Positions 49,705-58,728 of a DNA stretch of 64,000 bases are shown one piece after another. The notes under the pieces were generated by a model. That model was not told the origin of the DNA. It made no database searches and worked only from the letters and a program-made list of their open reading frames with translations. The DNA lies in NCBI GenBank assembly GCA_928724745.1, contig CAKMXJ010000010.1, positions 558,001 through 622,000 of the forward strand, in the 5' to 3' direction. This DNA comes from Anthracocystis setariae. Taxonomy: Eukaryota; Basidiomycota; Ustilaginomycetes; Ustilaginales; Ustilaginaceae. Each line of letters starts with the position of its first letter. Within the stretch, counting starts at the first letter, position 1. The translations under genes and the position numbers were made by a program.

Positions 49705-50481
49705 TCAACGCAACCTAACGAAGGTCAAAAGCTCGGGCTTCGCCCCTCGGAAGGCTGGAGCGTCATACTCGTCGGTGAGCCTGCCTCTCTCGGTCAGGAG
49801 TATTAGGCTTCCCTCGCAAGCTCTGTGGCCCTCCAAGCCGGTGATCGTGTAGAATTTGGCCCAAGCAGCGCGTACGTTGCCGAGTAAGTCTTCGTTCATC
49901 TCAATGTAGCCTTTAAGGTCTGCCTTGAATTTTACCTCGTCTGGCTCGACGAATCGAGTGTGAAAGGACCAGAACTGATGGCGGAATGTGAAACCTTTTT
50001 GAAGAAGGCGAAATGAGTAAGAAGCCAAAGCTGTCTTTGCCTTGAGAAGCTTGCAGCTCTCTTCGAGGATACGCAACGTTGGGCAAGCAAGAAAGATCTT
50101 TTTGTCATGAAAAGAGATAGCCGGTAGGCCACAGGAAGGAAGAAGACCGGAAGAATCCAGCATCTCACAGATCTCTTTCATGATCGTACCTTTAAGCGCT
50201 TCGTCGAAGCAAGGATATTCCTTATCCTTTCCATTTGGTTTAAACACCTCGAAAACATGTGTCTTCTTGTGCACCGACGCTGTTGGACGGTGAAAGACGT
50301 AGTTATCGCTGAGGTCGAAATCCTTTTCAAGAATCCTTTGCCAGAAGAACTTGACGGCAAATTTGAGAGGTTCACAAGGAGCGACTTTGCCATTGCTACT
50401 GCCTTCTGCTCCAGCAGTACCTGCTGTACCTTGCTGTGAGTGAGCGCTGCTGCTTGGAAGCTTTGGCTTAGTTTCCGACAT
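49705..50481 (-). CDS. Unknown intracellular protein X2 of the accessory cluster
   Basis: 258 residues from the ATG at 50481; the frame extends three codons further to a GTG. There is no signal peptide or membrane helix. A low-complexity head (about 35 residues) precedes a folded-looking region with LKFAVKFFWQRILEKDFDLS, FEVFKPNGKDKEYPCFDEAL, SYSFRLLQKGFTFRHQFWSF and VRAAWAKFYTITGLEG. The layout and a few positions resemble X1 (42282-43212), suggesting distant paralogues. I recognise no family. The divergence and the neighbourhood of secreted paralogues suggest a lineage-specific accessory gene. Confidence 0.65.
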   Translation of the reverse strand: MSETKPKLPSSSAHSQQGTAGTAGAEGSSNGKVAPCEPLKFAVKFFWQRILEKDFDLSDNYVFHRPTASVHKKTHVFEVFKPNGKDKEYPCFDEALKGTIMKEICEMLDSSGLLPSCGLPAISFHDKKIFLACPTLRILEESCKLLKAKTALASYSFRLLQKGFTFRHQFWSFHTRFVEPDEVKFKADLKGYIEMNEDLLGNVRAAWAKFYTITGLEGHRACEGSLILLTERGRLTDEYDAPAFRGAKPELLTFVRLR

Positions 50482-50751
50482 ATCTGCCACGGTGATTGGA
50501 ACCTAGGTTGTTTGACGGAAGCACTCAATAGAGCCGTCAAGAGTATATGTATACAGCACCCGCCAGAGAAGCGGGTCAGTGGTGCGGAAAGTTTTGCAGA
50601 GAGCACAAAAGGCTCGCACACTGTGTTCGTGCAGCGATTTCGTCTCGCGGAACGGACGTTCTGAGGTCGTCACATTTCGTGTGGGTATGCTGATATGCAA
50701 TGATGAGATTAGCAGGATGATCTGATGGAACTGCACGGGAAAAGTGCGCGC

Positions 50752-51411
50752 CTAATCGGATTTGCGCGCATCGCTGGCTCGTGAGGAAGAACGTGTCAAC
50801 TCTGCACGGTCGACTGGATCGAGACTCTCGAGATCGTGCATCATTCGCTCGCGATTGGAGGCCAGCATTTTGGCGGCTTTACTTCCCACAGACCTACTTG
50901 GTTTTCCTTCGAATCTCGGCGTGGAACGACCAAACTTTGGCGAAGACGAAGCGAACGGACTTTTTGGGGACTGTGGGTATACTGCGTTAGGATCCGGGTA
51001 GGAAGTGAAGCTAGAGCCGCCTCTCGCTGTTGTGCTGAATTTGCCCTGAATCTTCCAAGACGAGCCAGAGGAGGAATCATCCGTGAGCGCCGGAGAGTGT
51101 GGTGGGCTGCGCGCAGAGTGGGATTGTGATTCGTTGAAAGAGTCGAGAAGTTGCTCCTTTTCATCGCCAGGCTGGCTCGCGTCATCGGCATCGCCATCAG
51201 TGTGTCCGAATCCGTTCGCTTGCGCAAATTCCGAGGGTTGGCTAAAGTTGTAGACGAGCCAGATGAAAACGAGGAGGAGAAAGATGCATGGAAGGAACAA
51301 GAAGGCCCAAGAAAGCGAGACGATGGTTGGTGGCGCATCTTGCGGGACATCTGCATCGGCGGCAGAGGCAACTGCTTCCACCAAGTCACGGGCCAAAGAT
51401 AGAGACGGCAT
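50752..51411 (-). CDS. Small single-pass membrane protein, unknown
   Basis: 219 residues from the ATG at 51411; the frame starts earlier with TTG. One strong hydrophobic helix (WAFLFLPCIFLLLVFIWLVY) lies at about 33-53, then a long disordered Ser/Pro-rich tail with acidic and basic patches (DGDADDASQPGDEKEQLL, SKAAKMLASNRERMMHDLE). The tail has several SP sites that could be phosphorylated. It is not a convincing secreted protein because a 30-residue polar head precedes the helix. No family is recognised. Confidence 0.65.
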   Translation of the reverse strand: MPSLSLARDLVEAVASAADADVPQDAPPTIVSLSWAFLFLPCIFLLLVFIWLVYNFSQPSEFAQANGFGHTDGDADDASQPGDEKEQLLDSFNESQSHSARSPPHSPALTDDSSSGSSWKIQGKFSTTARGGSSFTSYPDPNAVYPQSPKSPFASSSPKFGRSTPRFEGKPSRSVGSKAAKMLASNRERMMHDLESLDPVDRAELTRSSSRASDARKSD

Positions 51412-53949
51412 GGTGGCCTGCTTCTTTAGATGGGTGATCCAAGTCTGAGTTCCGAGTGAGAGCTTCTGCGATGAAATGTGATTGCGCAAGAAAGCGGCCT
51501 TGATAGAGTTGGATGTTGCGCACCTATCACTTGTGCAAGAGTTGGCGCGAGAGCAATGAATAGCGGAAGCGCCGAGACCGAGCGGAGATGCCGACAGAAA
51601 GCCTTGACACGGCCGTTTTCTTCAAGAGCGCAAAAGTCAAAGCGTCCTCTGGAGAAAATTTGGTTGTTTCGTCCTTGGTGTTTGTGCCAAAGATAGGTGG
51701 CCAAATTTAGCGAAAAGTGATATGACCACGACGAACGAAGCTTTTGATGAAGGTTCGAGGACGTGAAGGTGGCGAAAGGATCGAGGGGACGAAAGAGAGA
51801 TGGCAAGAGACTTTAAGACTGGTTAGCACAGATAAAGGTATAATCAATAATGTGAAGCGACGGCAAGGAGGTCAAGCCCCGCCTTTCTGTCCGCTCCAAC
51901 GGTCATGCAGCTGGCGGATTTACCTTATGCACCTGACGGCAACGGCATGGCAACCAGACGCGAGGCTGCATGAAAATGGTGCCGATCGCGATTATTCTGA
52001 CAAGCTTCACCGCGGATACTGCACAGCAATTCACGCCTCAACCAAAATTGGGAACGAACCCACATCGGGGCAAAGTGGGCGGCCGTAGTGAACAGATTTA
52101 GATCTTACGTTGGCGGCTTCAAACAGCGCTTCATCGTGCCCGATTCGAAGAATTCCAACGTTCAAGACCTTTGGCGCAGTTTGGCACTCAAAATTGGGCA
52201 GCTGCACCTCAGGGATCCCGCGTCAACGATTCGGATCCTTCTTGTGCATAAAGTAGATTTGGCGGGTTCAAGTCGCCGTACGATCCTCTTGTTGGCCAGC
52301 AGCTATCAGCAGCGGTGAAAGTCGGATATACTAATATCTGCCACCAGAGATGCGTATGAGCGATGTCTTGCTTGACAAACGACGCACAACATGGAGATCG
52401 AGACTGCTGAGTCAAGTGGTTGATCGGCCAACCCACCGACCAGAGCGGTGAGGCCACCTCTGTGCAAACGGATGAGCGAGGTCGCGGTCGCATCGTCATG
52501 CTTAATATTCAAGAGGTGTCGACGAAACTCTTCTCCACACCTTGGGAGATGGAGGTGTTGGTTGAGAGTGAATGACGTCGGCTACATGTACACTGTTCGA
52601 TGCAATATTATAAGTTGGTGACATGCATGTCGTGGGCTCAATCAAAAGTGCAACGAGCCAAGTACTGTATCCTTCGAGTTGCGATGAATGCGGACATCTC
52701 GGATTCTTGGCCGCAGGTCCCGGTCGCCTAGTGGAGCACAAACGAGACAAGTTGCCGACGGCTTGTAGACAACTGCGAAAGCTGTGTTGGCCTGTGGGCC
52801 TCTGTGGTTGTCGGCTTGTGGTCTGCCAGCCTCATCAAGTCCAGAGAGGCGAGGACAAGGGATTCCGTTGCCGAGTCCTCTTGACGAGATGCAAATCTGA
52901 CATCACCTGCGCCGTGGCTCAACCGCGAAAGCGTTGCTGCCAAACCGATTTTGTGTGTGGTGCTTCCGAGTAATCACAAATCTTGTTGCGCACAGACGCC
53001 CCGCCAACACTGACTAGCGTGGATACCACCGAACTGGCTGAAACCAGAAGCATGATTGGAAAGATCAAAGTAAATCGATCTCGACATCATGACCAAGTAG
53101 TTCGGTTGCACTGATTCAGCTGGCGTCAAGTGAAATTGGCGTTCAACCGCGCCATGTCGCTCGGCGTCACGAATCACTACGTCTTGTCACAGGGTCCAAA
53201 TGGTTGCAGGTCAACATAAGCCTCATCGTGAGTGCAACTAGGATAGCCTTCGTGCTGAGACGATGTCCGCGACAACTTATGTCCAGAGCAGTGTACTGAA
53301 TGAAGCAAAGGTTTTTTTTTCTTTCAGCGGCTACGACACAAAAAGCAGAGGAGTGATGGTTTCAGAAATGGGATCGCTGAGCTCTATTTATCCAATCCAA
53401 GCGAAAGATTTGAGGCACCAGAACACAGCCGAATGAAGTTTCCAAATCATCGTCGTGCCTCGGCTGATAAAGGGGTTCGATTTAGGAAAGAGGAGGGACC
53501 CCCTTTTTCGGTGCTGGCGCTAAACACACGGGTCGCGTGTGAACTGAGAGAGTGAGCATTCTTTCCCTGAAATCCGCAGCTGAGCTTAGGTTTCAGTTCT
53601 TGGCGGAGCATCCGAGTGAGAGCAACACCTCTCTGTCTCTCTGTCAGTCATTCGGTTCACTCGGACTCACTTTTGACGTGGGCTGCAAGGCGGCTGCATA
53701 TCTGTGCACAAATATATCGGACTATACAAAGCATCTCTGCCAGCAGACGACCACCACTCTGCGTCCGCTTCGTTCCCTTTCATCGTTCAACATCCGAAAC
53801 CTACCATCCTTCATCTAATCTATATATCTCGTTCTCGTCCAACAGACTTGTTCCCCCCTCTCCATAGAGCATAGCACGCTTACATTCTTCGTTTCCACTC
53901 CTCTCATAGACGCAGGACCCAAGCTGCTAGGCATCTTCTAGTCACCACC
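51412..53949. other. 2.5-kb gene-poor region upstream of the MscS gene
   Basis: I find no frame with a proper start and recognisable content. A GGGTTCAAGTC stretch near 52264 resembles a tRNA T-loop, but no matching stems are present. The last few hundred bases before 53950 are C/T-rich and are probably the promoter and leader of the MscS-like gene. Confidence 0.5.
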
Positions 53950-56610
53950 ATGTCAGTCCCGTGGAGTCGCGTCCCTGGAGGTGCGGCTCAACACGGCCGT
54001 GCCTCGGAGGACAACGCTACGCTCAACAACCCCGTTCGAACCTATAATGCTCCTTTGGCTGGCCACGGAGCTTCCTCTGCCGCCTATTACGACAACACGG
54101 TCGAATACCCCTCCGAGAAGGAATATGAAAACTATCCGGCCAACTACGGTGGCTCTGGCCAATGGGCTAACGATTCCTCCTCTAATCTTTCCAACACCTA
54201 CCCTCCAACCACAGGCACAGCTCAGCGTCGTAGACCCCATGACTACTCTCAGTCCACCGACATGTCCAGGCGCTTCGACGCTGCTCCCAAAACCAACACT
54301 CCCGCTGCCAAGCGACCTGACTTCCAGCGAAATGACAGTGACTCATGGGAGCGACTTCTTCATGGTGTCGGCTACTCTCACGACAACGCCAATGCCAGCT
54401 TCATCGGTCTCAATGGGCGTCATGGTCCCGCTCCTTCGACAGGCAACCGTGTTGTTCGACTGATTCTGTACGTCACCATTCCAACCCTTCTCTTCTGCAT
54501 CCCCGGTGTCATCGCCATCTTCCTCTACCATGCCCGTCCCTCCAACCAATTCGCCCAACCCACCGTTCTTGATGTCGGCATCTTTTGGTGGTCCATTTGG
54601 CTGAGCGCCATCTGGCTAGGCTGGTGGCTCTGCCGTGTCGGTGCTATCCTCGTCCCCCGTCTACTTCGCTGGACTGTCGGAAACCTTCACCAGCGAATGC
54701 GTCGTTACACCGAGTTCCTCATCGTCACCGAAAAGTTTGTTGCTTTCTTCCTCTGGACCATTCTGCTCTTTGCGCTTTGGCTCGCCATTATCATCGGTCA
54801 CTTCCAGGGTGCTGATAAGGCTGCCATCGAGTCGGCTCCCCTCACAGCGTCCAACTCCACTTTGACTGGCGGAAAGACCAAAGTCGTCACTGTCCAGAAT
54901 TCAGAAAGCTCCTGGCCCTCCACCAGCGACATCATGCTTTCCGGCTACCGTCTCTGGTTCGGCATCTGCCTCTGCGCCGCCATCCTGCTCGGAGAGAAGC
55001 TGTTGATCCAAGGCATCGCCTACAACTTCCACCGTGTTTCGTACGAGGATCGCATCTCTGCGTCCAAATTCAACATCAAAGTGCTCACCACGCTCTATGA
55101 GAACTCCAAGAACATCCAGCGCAAGGACACGTATATTGCTGCCGAACATGAGGCCAAGCGCAAATCGACAGGCCTGCATCTGGCTCGCAACCGCTTGAAA
55201 AAGACTGGTCAAAAGGTCCGCGAAGCCGCCATTCAAAGCACCAGCGTGCTGGGAACCGTTGCCAGCGAAATCGCAGGTCAGGGCGTGCCCCAGCTGGGTA
55301 ACCCTCGATCGGTCGTCGTCTCATCTCTCAATTCGCGCAAGCAGACTCAGGCGCTCGCCAGAAGGATCTGGTACAGCTTCTGCCCTCCAGGCAAGTCCGA
55401 GTTGATGGTCGACGACATCATCCACTGCTTTCCCGATGCCACCACCGCCGAGGCAGCTTTCGAGATTTTTGATCGTGATCTCAACGGTGATGTGACCAAA
55501 GACGAACTCGAGACTTCGTGCATCGAGATCCACCGCGAGCGATTGGCGCTGCAGCTTTCCATGCGCGATGTCGACTCGGCTGTCGGCCGACTTGATTCGA
55601 TCTTTATGAGCGTCTTCATCCTCATCTCGGCCATCATCATCGCTGCTATGCTTTCGGTCGCCTTCAGCACGCTCGTCGCTTCCTTCGGTACCCTGATCCT
55701 TGGTCTCTCGTGGCTCATCGGTACCACTGCACAGGAGACGCTTGGTGCCATCATCTTCCTGTTCATCAAGCACCCTTACGATGTGGGTGATCGTGTCGAC
55801 GTCGGCGATGACCAGTACATCGTCAAGGAGATGCGTCTGCTCACCACCGTGTTCAAGACCACCAACGGCAAAAACGTCATGATCAGCCACAACCAGCTCG
55901 CCACCAAGCCCATCATCAACCTTCGTCGATCCGGCGCCATTGAAGAGGCCTTCAAGTTCGACGTTGCTTACGGCACCACGTTTGCGCAAATCGAAGCGTT
56001 GCGCTCCAAGATGGTCCACTGGCTGGAAGGCGAAAAGCGCGACTTCCTCCCCGGTCTCGATATCAACGTTGTCGATTTTCAGGAGCAGGGCAGCATGACA
56101 CTGTCTGCTGGTATCCGCTACAAGTCCAACTGGCAGCAGGGCGGACTCAAGGCTCAGCGACGCAACCGATGGCTCTGCCAGCTCAAAGTGTTCCTCGCAG
56201 AGTGCAAGATCCACGGCCCTAAGGGTGATCCTAACGTCGTCGCAACCAAGTACGTTACAACGGTCCCCTACCCTCCTCCTGACGCATCGCTCACCGCCAC
56301 GACCTCGGAAGCTGGCGTTCGGAATACACTCGGTGGAGGCAACCGCTCTTACCAATTCATGGACGCCGGTGCCACGTTTGCTGGTCACGATGTGTTTGAC
56401 GATGTTCACGATGGCAGTACTGCTCCTGGCACCGCTCCTCCCTCGCGTCCTCTGTCGCCTGCCAATGCGCTTGAACAGGGTCGAATGCGCAACGCAGGTA
56501 TGCCTTCGTCGTCATCTGGACCAGCTCCACCTTATGCAGCCATCCGCCGCCCAGCTGGCATGGGCGAGTCGTATGAGCTGACTGACCAGCCCCAGGCTCG
56601 TCGCATTTGA
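53950..56610 (+). CDS. Mechanosensitive ion channel of the MscS family with EF-hand (fungal Msy1/Msy2-like)
   Basis: An 886-residue intronless protein from ATG 53950 (context ACCACC before the ATG). A disordered head of about 165 residues is followed by four hydrophobic helices (such as LILYVTIPTLLFCIPGVIAIFL and LWFGICLCAAILL). An EF-hand calcium site (IFDRDLNGDVTKDEL) lies at about 512-526, then two more helices and the MscS pore and beta domain: TLILGLSWLIGTTAQETLG, IKHPYDVGDRVDV, LLTTVFKTTNGKNVMISHN and NLRRSG. This order is that of fission-yeast Msy1 and Msy2, ER channels that control calcium and cell volume under hypo-osmotic shock. The C-terminal tail is disordered. A CT microsatellite lies in the 3' flank. 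Confidence 0.93.
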   Translation: MSVPWSRVPGGAAQHGRASEDNATLNNPVRTYNAPLAGHGASSAAYYDNTVEYPSEKEYENYPANYGGSGQWANDSSSNLSNTYPPTTGTAQRRRPHDYSQSTDMSRRFDAAPKTNTPAAKRPDFQRNDSDSWERLLHGVGYSHDNANASFIGLNGRHGPAPSTGNRVVRLILYVTIPTLLFCIPGVIAIFLYHARPSNQFAQPTVLDVGIFWWSIWLSAIWLGWWLCRVGAILVPRLLRWTVGNLHQRMRRYTEFLIVTEKFVAFFLWTILLFALWLAIIIGHFQGADKAAIESAPLTASNSTLTGGKTKVVTVQNSESSWPSTSDIMLSGYRLWFGICLCAAILLGEKLLIQGIAYNFHRVSYEDRISASKFNIKVLTTLYENSKNIQRKDTYIAAEHEAKRKSTGLHLARNRLKKTGQKVREAAIQSTSVLGTVASEIAGQGVPQLGNPRSVVVSSLNSRKQTQALARRIWYSFCPPGKSELMVDDIIHCFPDATTAEAAFEIFDRDLNGDVTKDELETSCIEIHRERLALQLSMRDVDSAVGRLDSIFMSVFILISAIIIAAMLSVAFSTLVASFGTLILGLSWLIGTTAQETLGAIIFLFIKHPYDVGDRVDVGDDQYIVKEMRLLTTVFKTTNGKNVMISHNQLATKPIINLRRSGAIEEAFKFDVAYGTTFAQIEALRSKMVHWLEGEKRDFLPGLDINVVDFQEQGSMTLSAGIRYKSNWQQGGLKAQRRNRWLCQLKVFLAECKIHGPKGDPNVVATKYVTTVPYPPPDASLTATTSEAGVRNTLGGGNRSYQFMDAGATFAGHDVFDDVHDGSTAPGTAPPSRPLSPANALEQGRMRNAGMPSSSSGPAPPYAAIRRPAGMGESYELTDQPQARRI

Positions 56611-56734
56611 AATCTAGTCACCTTCCAGTGTTTAACACCACTTGGAGTGCTTGATTGCATTTTTTCTGATTAGCTTGTCATACATTCACTGATACCTTCG
56701 CCACCTCATCGCCTCGCACATGGACTTTTCCTTG

Positions 56735-56787
<53 letters not shown>

Positions 56788-56966
56788 CAATCAATGTACT
56801 TTTGCCAAATCCGCCAAAATTTGATGATGAGATCATATAATACGATGTGTGTTAGTCCAAAAATGGGAGAAAAAGTGTACACAGTACGGGTCGAGGTAAG
56901 TGTTGAAGAAGTTGGGAGAGAGTTGAGAAGAGGTGAAGTTGGGAAAATGGCTTTAAAAATAATTGA
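56611..56966. other. 3' flank of the MscS-like gene
   Basis: Apart from the CT microsatellite, nothing is supported here up to the tRNA gene. Confidence 0.55.
56738..56785. repeat. (CT)n microsatellite
   Basis: About 23 CT units in the 3' flank of the MscS-like gene. Confidence 0.92.
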
Positions 56967-57081
56967 TAGACCAGGTGGGGTTCGAACCCACGAACCCGAA
57001 GGATTGGAGGTAAAATCAAAATCGCAAGGGCGATCAATCCGATCTTAAAGCCAACACATTTGACCACTTTGTTACTGGTCT
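56967..57081 (-). tRNA. tRNA, probably Leu (UAA), with an intron of about 34 bases
   Basis: On the minus strand the ends AGACCAG and CTGGTCT pair over 7 bases. The T arm GTGGG-TTCGAAC-CCCAC is perfect. The D arm (ACA...TGT) has the invariant GG in its loop. A variable arm of about 12 bases (TCCTTCGGGTTC) makes it class II, so Leu or Ser. The anticodon region reads TTGGC-TTTAAG, then an intron of about 34 bases, then CTCCAA. With U33 fixed, the anticodon is most simply UAA, which requires a C-U mismatch at the top of the anticodon stem. The alternative AAG gives a worse stem. Position and intron site (one base after the anticodon) fit eukaryotic tRNA introns. The isotype is less certain than the gene. 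Confidence 0.82.
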
Positions 57082-57212
57082 AGACTGGAATTTAGCCGAC
57101 CAATTATGCAATATGATCCATCTCGAAATGATTTATAGAATTTGTTGGTTCTGTGCTTTCATTCGACACGTGGTGGTAAGCGATGCGATGAGTTTATTGC
57201 GTCAGAGTGGGA

Positions 57213-58058
57213 TTAGAGGGAGGGTTTTTGGGATTGGGATTGGTGGAAGTGGAAGAGGAGGGTGGCGGCTTTTTGCATGCCGGTGAGGTTTGGGTGGAAA
57301 GCGCAGTGTTTGAAGAAGTACAGAATGGATGCGTCGAAGACCCAGGGATGTTTGGAGCCTAAGCCGTGGGATTGGCTGGCTTGGGCTAGGGGGATGATGT
57401 GGACTCTATTCCTGCCTTGTGCTGCCTTGGCGTAAAGTGATTGGATGAGGTCTGCTTGTTCGATGTACCTGCTAACTTGAGCTTGGTCCCAAGCGACGTC
57501 CTTTCCGCCTCTCGTGTCGGCACTGCACATGGTGAAGTATTCAACCATATAAACTGTGCAGTGTGGATACTTGTCCTCGATCCTGTCGAGCAGGGTGTTG
57601 AAACGAGCGACGATCTCGGTGGGCGAGGCGATGGTCGGGTGATCTAATCTTGGCTTCTCCTCCTTGCCCATCATGAAGTATGACACGATACGCCCCCAAA
57701 GTGTGTTCTTGAGTGTATAGCTGAACATGCTGCCGATATAGAACATGTCGTTGCCTCCACCGGTGAGGGTTACGATCACCTCACTGCTGTCCTCCCCCTC
57801 GGCAAGGTTGGGGAGGCAGTCGAGTTGGGGAGGAAATACCTTGTTGCCTTCATCTTGCGGCTCGTCGATTAGGTTGAGCAGTGTCGCGCTGGAGACGGTG
57901 AGGTAGAGGAATTGGTCAGGGTCAGATGGATCGAGCCCGAGCTTGCGTGCAAAGTAGTTCGGGTAGTTGTTAACGCTCCGACCCGCATCGACGTCGGCTT
58001 GAGGCGAGATACCAGGCCCAGCAGCGAATGACGAACCCAACGATATAAGCCGCACCAT
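57213..58058 (-). CDS. SGNH/GDSL-type hydrolase
   Basis: 281 residues with an ATG at 58058, intronless. Block I is LISLGSSFAAGPG, with the nucleophile serine in a GSS variant of GDS. Block III is TLTGGGNDMFY, with the oxyanion asparagine. Block V is CAFHPNLTG, with the catalytic histidine preceded by a short spacer. The order and spacing suit the SGNH esterase/lipase superfamily. There is no signal peptide, so it is probably intracellular. Substrates of such enzymes vary (acyl esters, lipids) and cannot be predicted. It lies about 130 bases from the tRNA gene on the same strand. Confidence 0.82.
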   Translation of the reverse strand: MVRLISLGSSFAAGPGISPQADVDAGRSVNNYPNYFARKLGLDPSDPDQFLYLTVSSATLLNLIDEPQDEGNKVFPPQLDCLPNLAEGEDSSEVIVTLTGGGNDMFYIGSMFSYTLKNTLWGRIVSYFMMGKEEKPRLDHPTIASPTEIVARFNTLLDRIEDKYPHCTVYMVEYFTMCSADTRGGKDVAWDQAQVSRYIEQADLIQSLYAKAAQGRNRVHIIPLAQASQSHGLGSKHPWVFDASILYFFKHCAFHPNLTGMQKAATLLFHFHQSQSQKPSL

Positions 58059-58728
58059 TTTTATTTATTTTTTATTTTTCCTCTCGTATGATCGTTCACC
58101 TCCCAATCACTTGATATTTATTACGAGGCTACGAAGTTGTTGGAACAAGTGTGGATTCGAAAAACAAATATAAAAATACAAAAGTTGGAGTTTTTTCAGG
58201 TCCGTGCGCGCTTCACCCCCGCATTTCTGGCTGTACCGGTCATCGGAACTGAATTTCAAGCCGAGCCGAGCTAGAGTACAGATCAAGGGGAAACTCGTGC
58301 TTGTACAACTAGTCTCTCCATATCACCTAATGGATACAGCATGATGGTCTCCTTCACAGTCGTGGAACTGCATCTATCGCAGGGTTCAACCTGTATTGCT
58401 TTTAACCGCTACTGAATTTGCTTTTATCGACCAACATAGCAATGGATCCTTTCTTTCCTCTGACAATGCACAGTGTTTGCCGGCAATGCACGTAGCCTTG
58501 GCAAGTTCTAGCTAGGACAAAATGTGAGCTCATCTCCGGGCTAGATAGAGCAAATGCGCCTATCAGCCAGCTTTCGGGTAAACCAAGGTTTAGCTCGCGC
58601 CTCGTTCTCATCAGCATTCAATGGCGATTTGTGCAAAGTCCTCAGCCCAACTTCAAATATATAACTCCTGCATCCGATTCATACTTTGCTGCTGCCCATC
58701 ATCCTCCACCATCGTTCAATCAACCAAC
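58059..58728. other. Divergent region between the SGNH hydrolase and the acyl-CoA synthetase
   Basis: It contains the promoters of both divergent genes. The plus-strand frame of the synthetase is open from an ATG at 58621, which may be an alternative start. No other feature is seen. Confidence 0.55.

Noticed and set aside
52210..52300. Possible tRNA suggested by GGGTTCAAGTC near 52264
   Set aside because: The T stem does not pair properly and no acceptor, D or anticodon arm could be found.
52088..52318. 76-codon plus-strand frame in the 2.5-kb gap
   Set aside because: It starts with GTG rather than ATG and has no recognisable motif or splice signals.
55321..56409. 362-codon minus-strand open frame
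   Set aside because: It is antisense to the MscS channel coding region, with no domain or sensible start.
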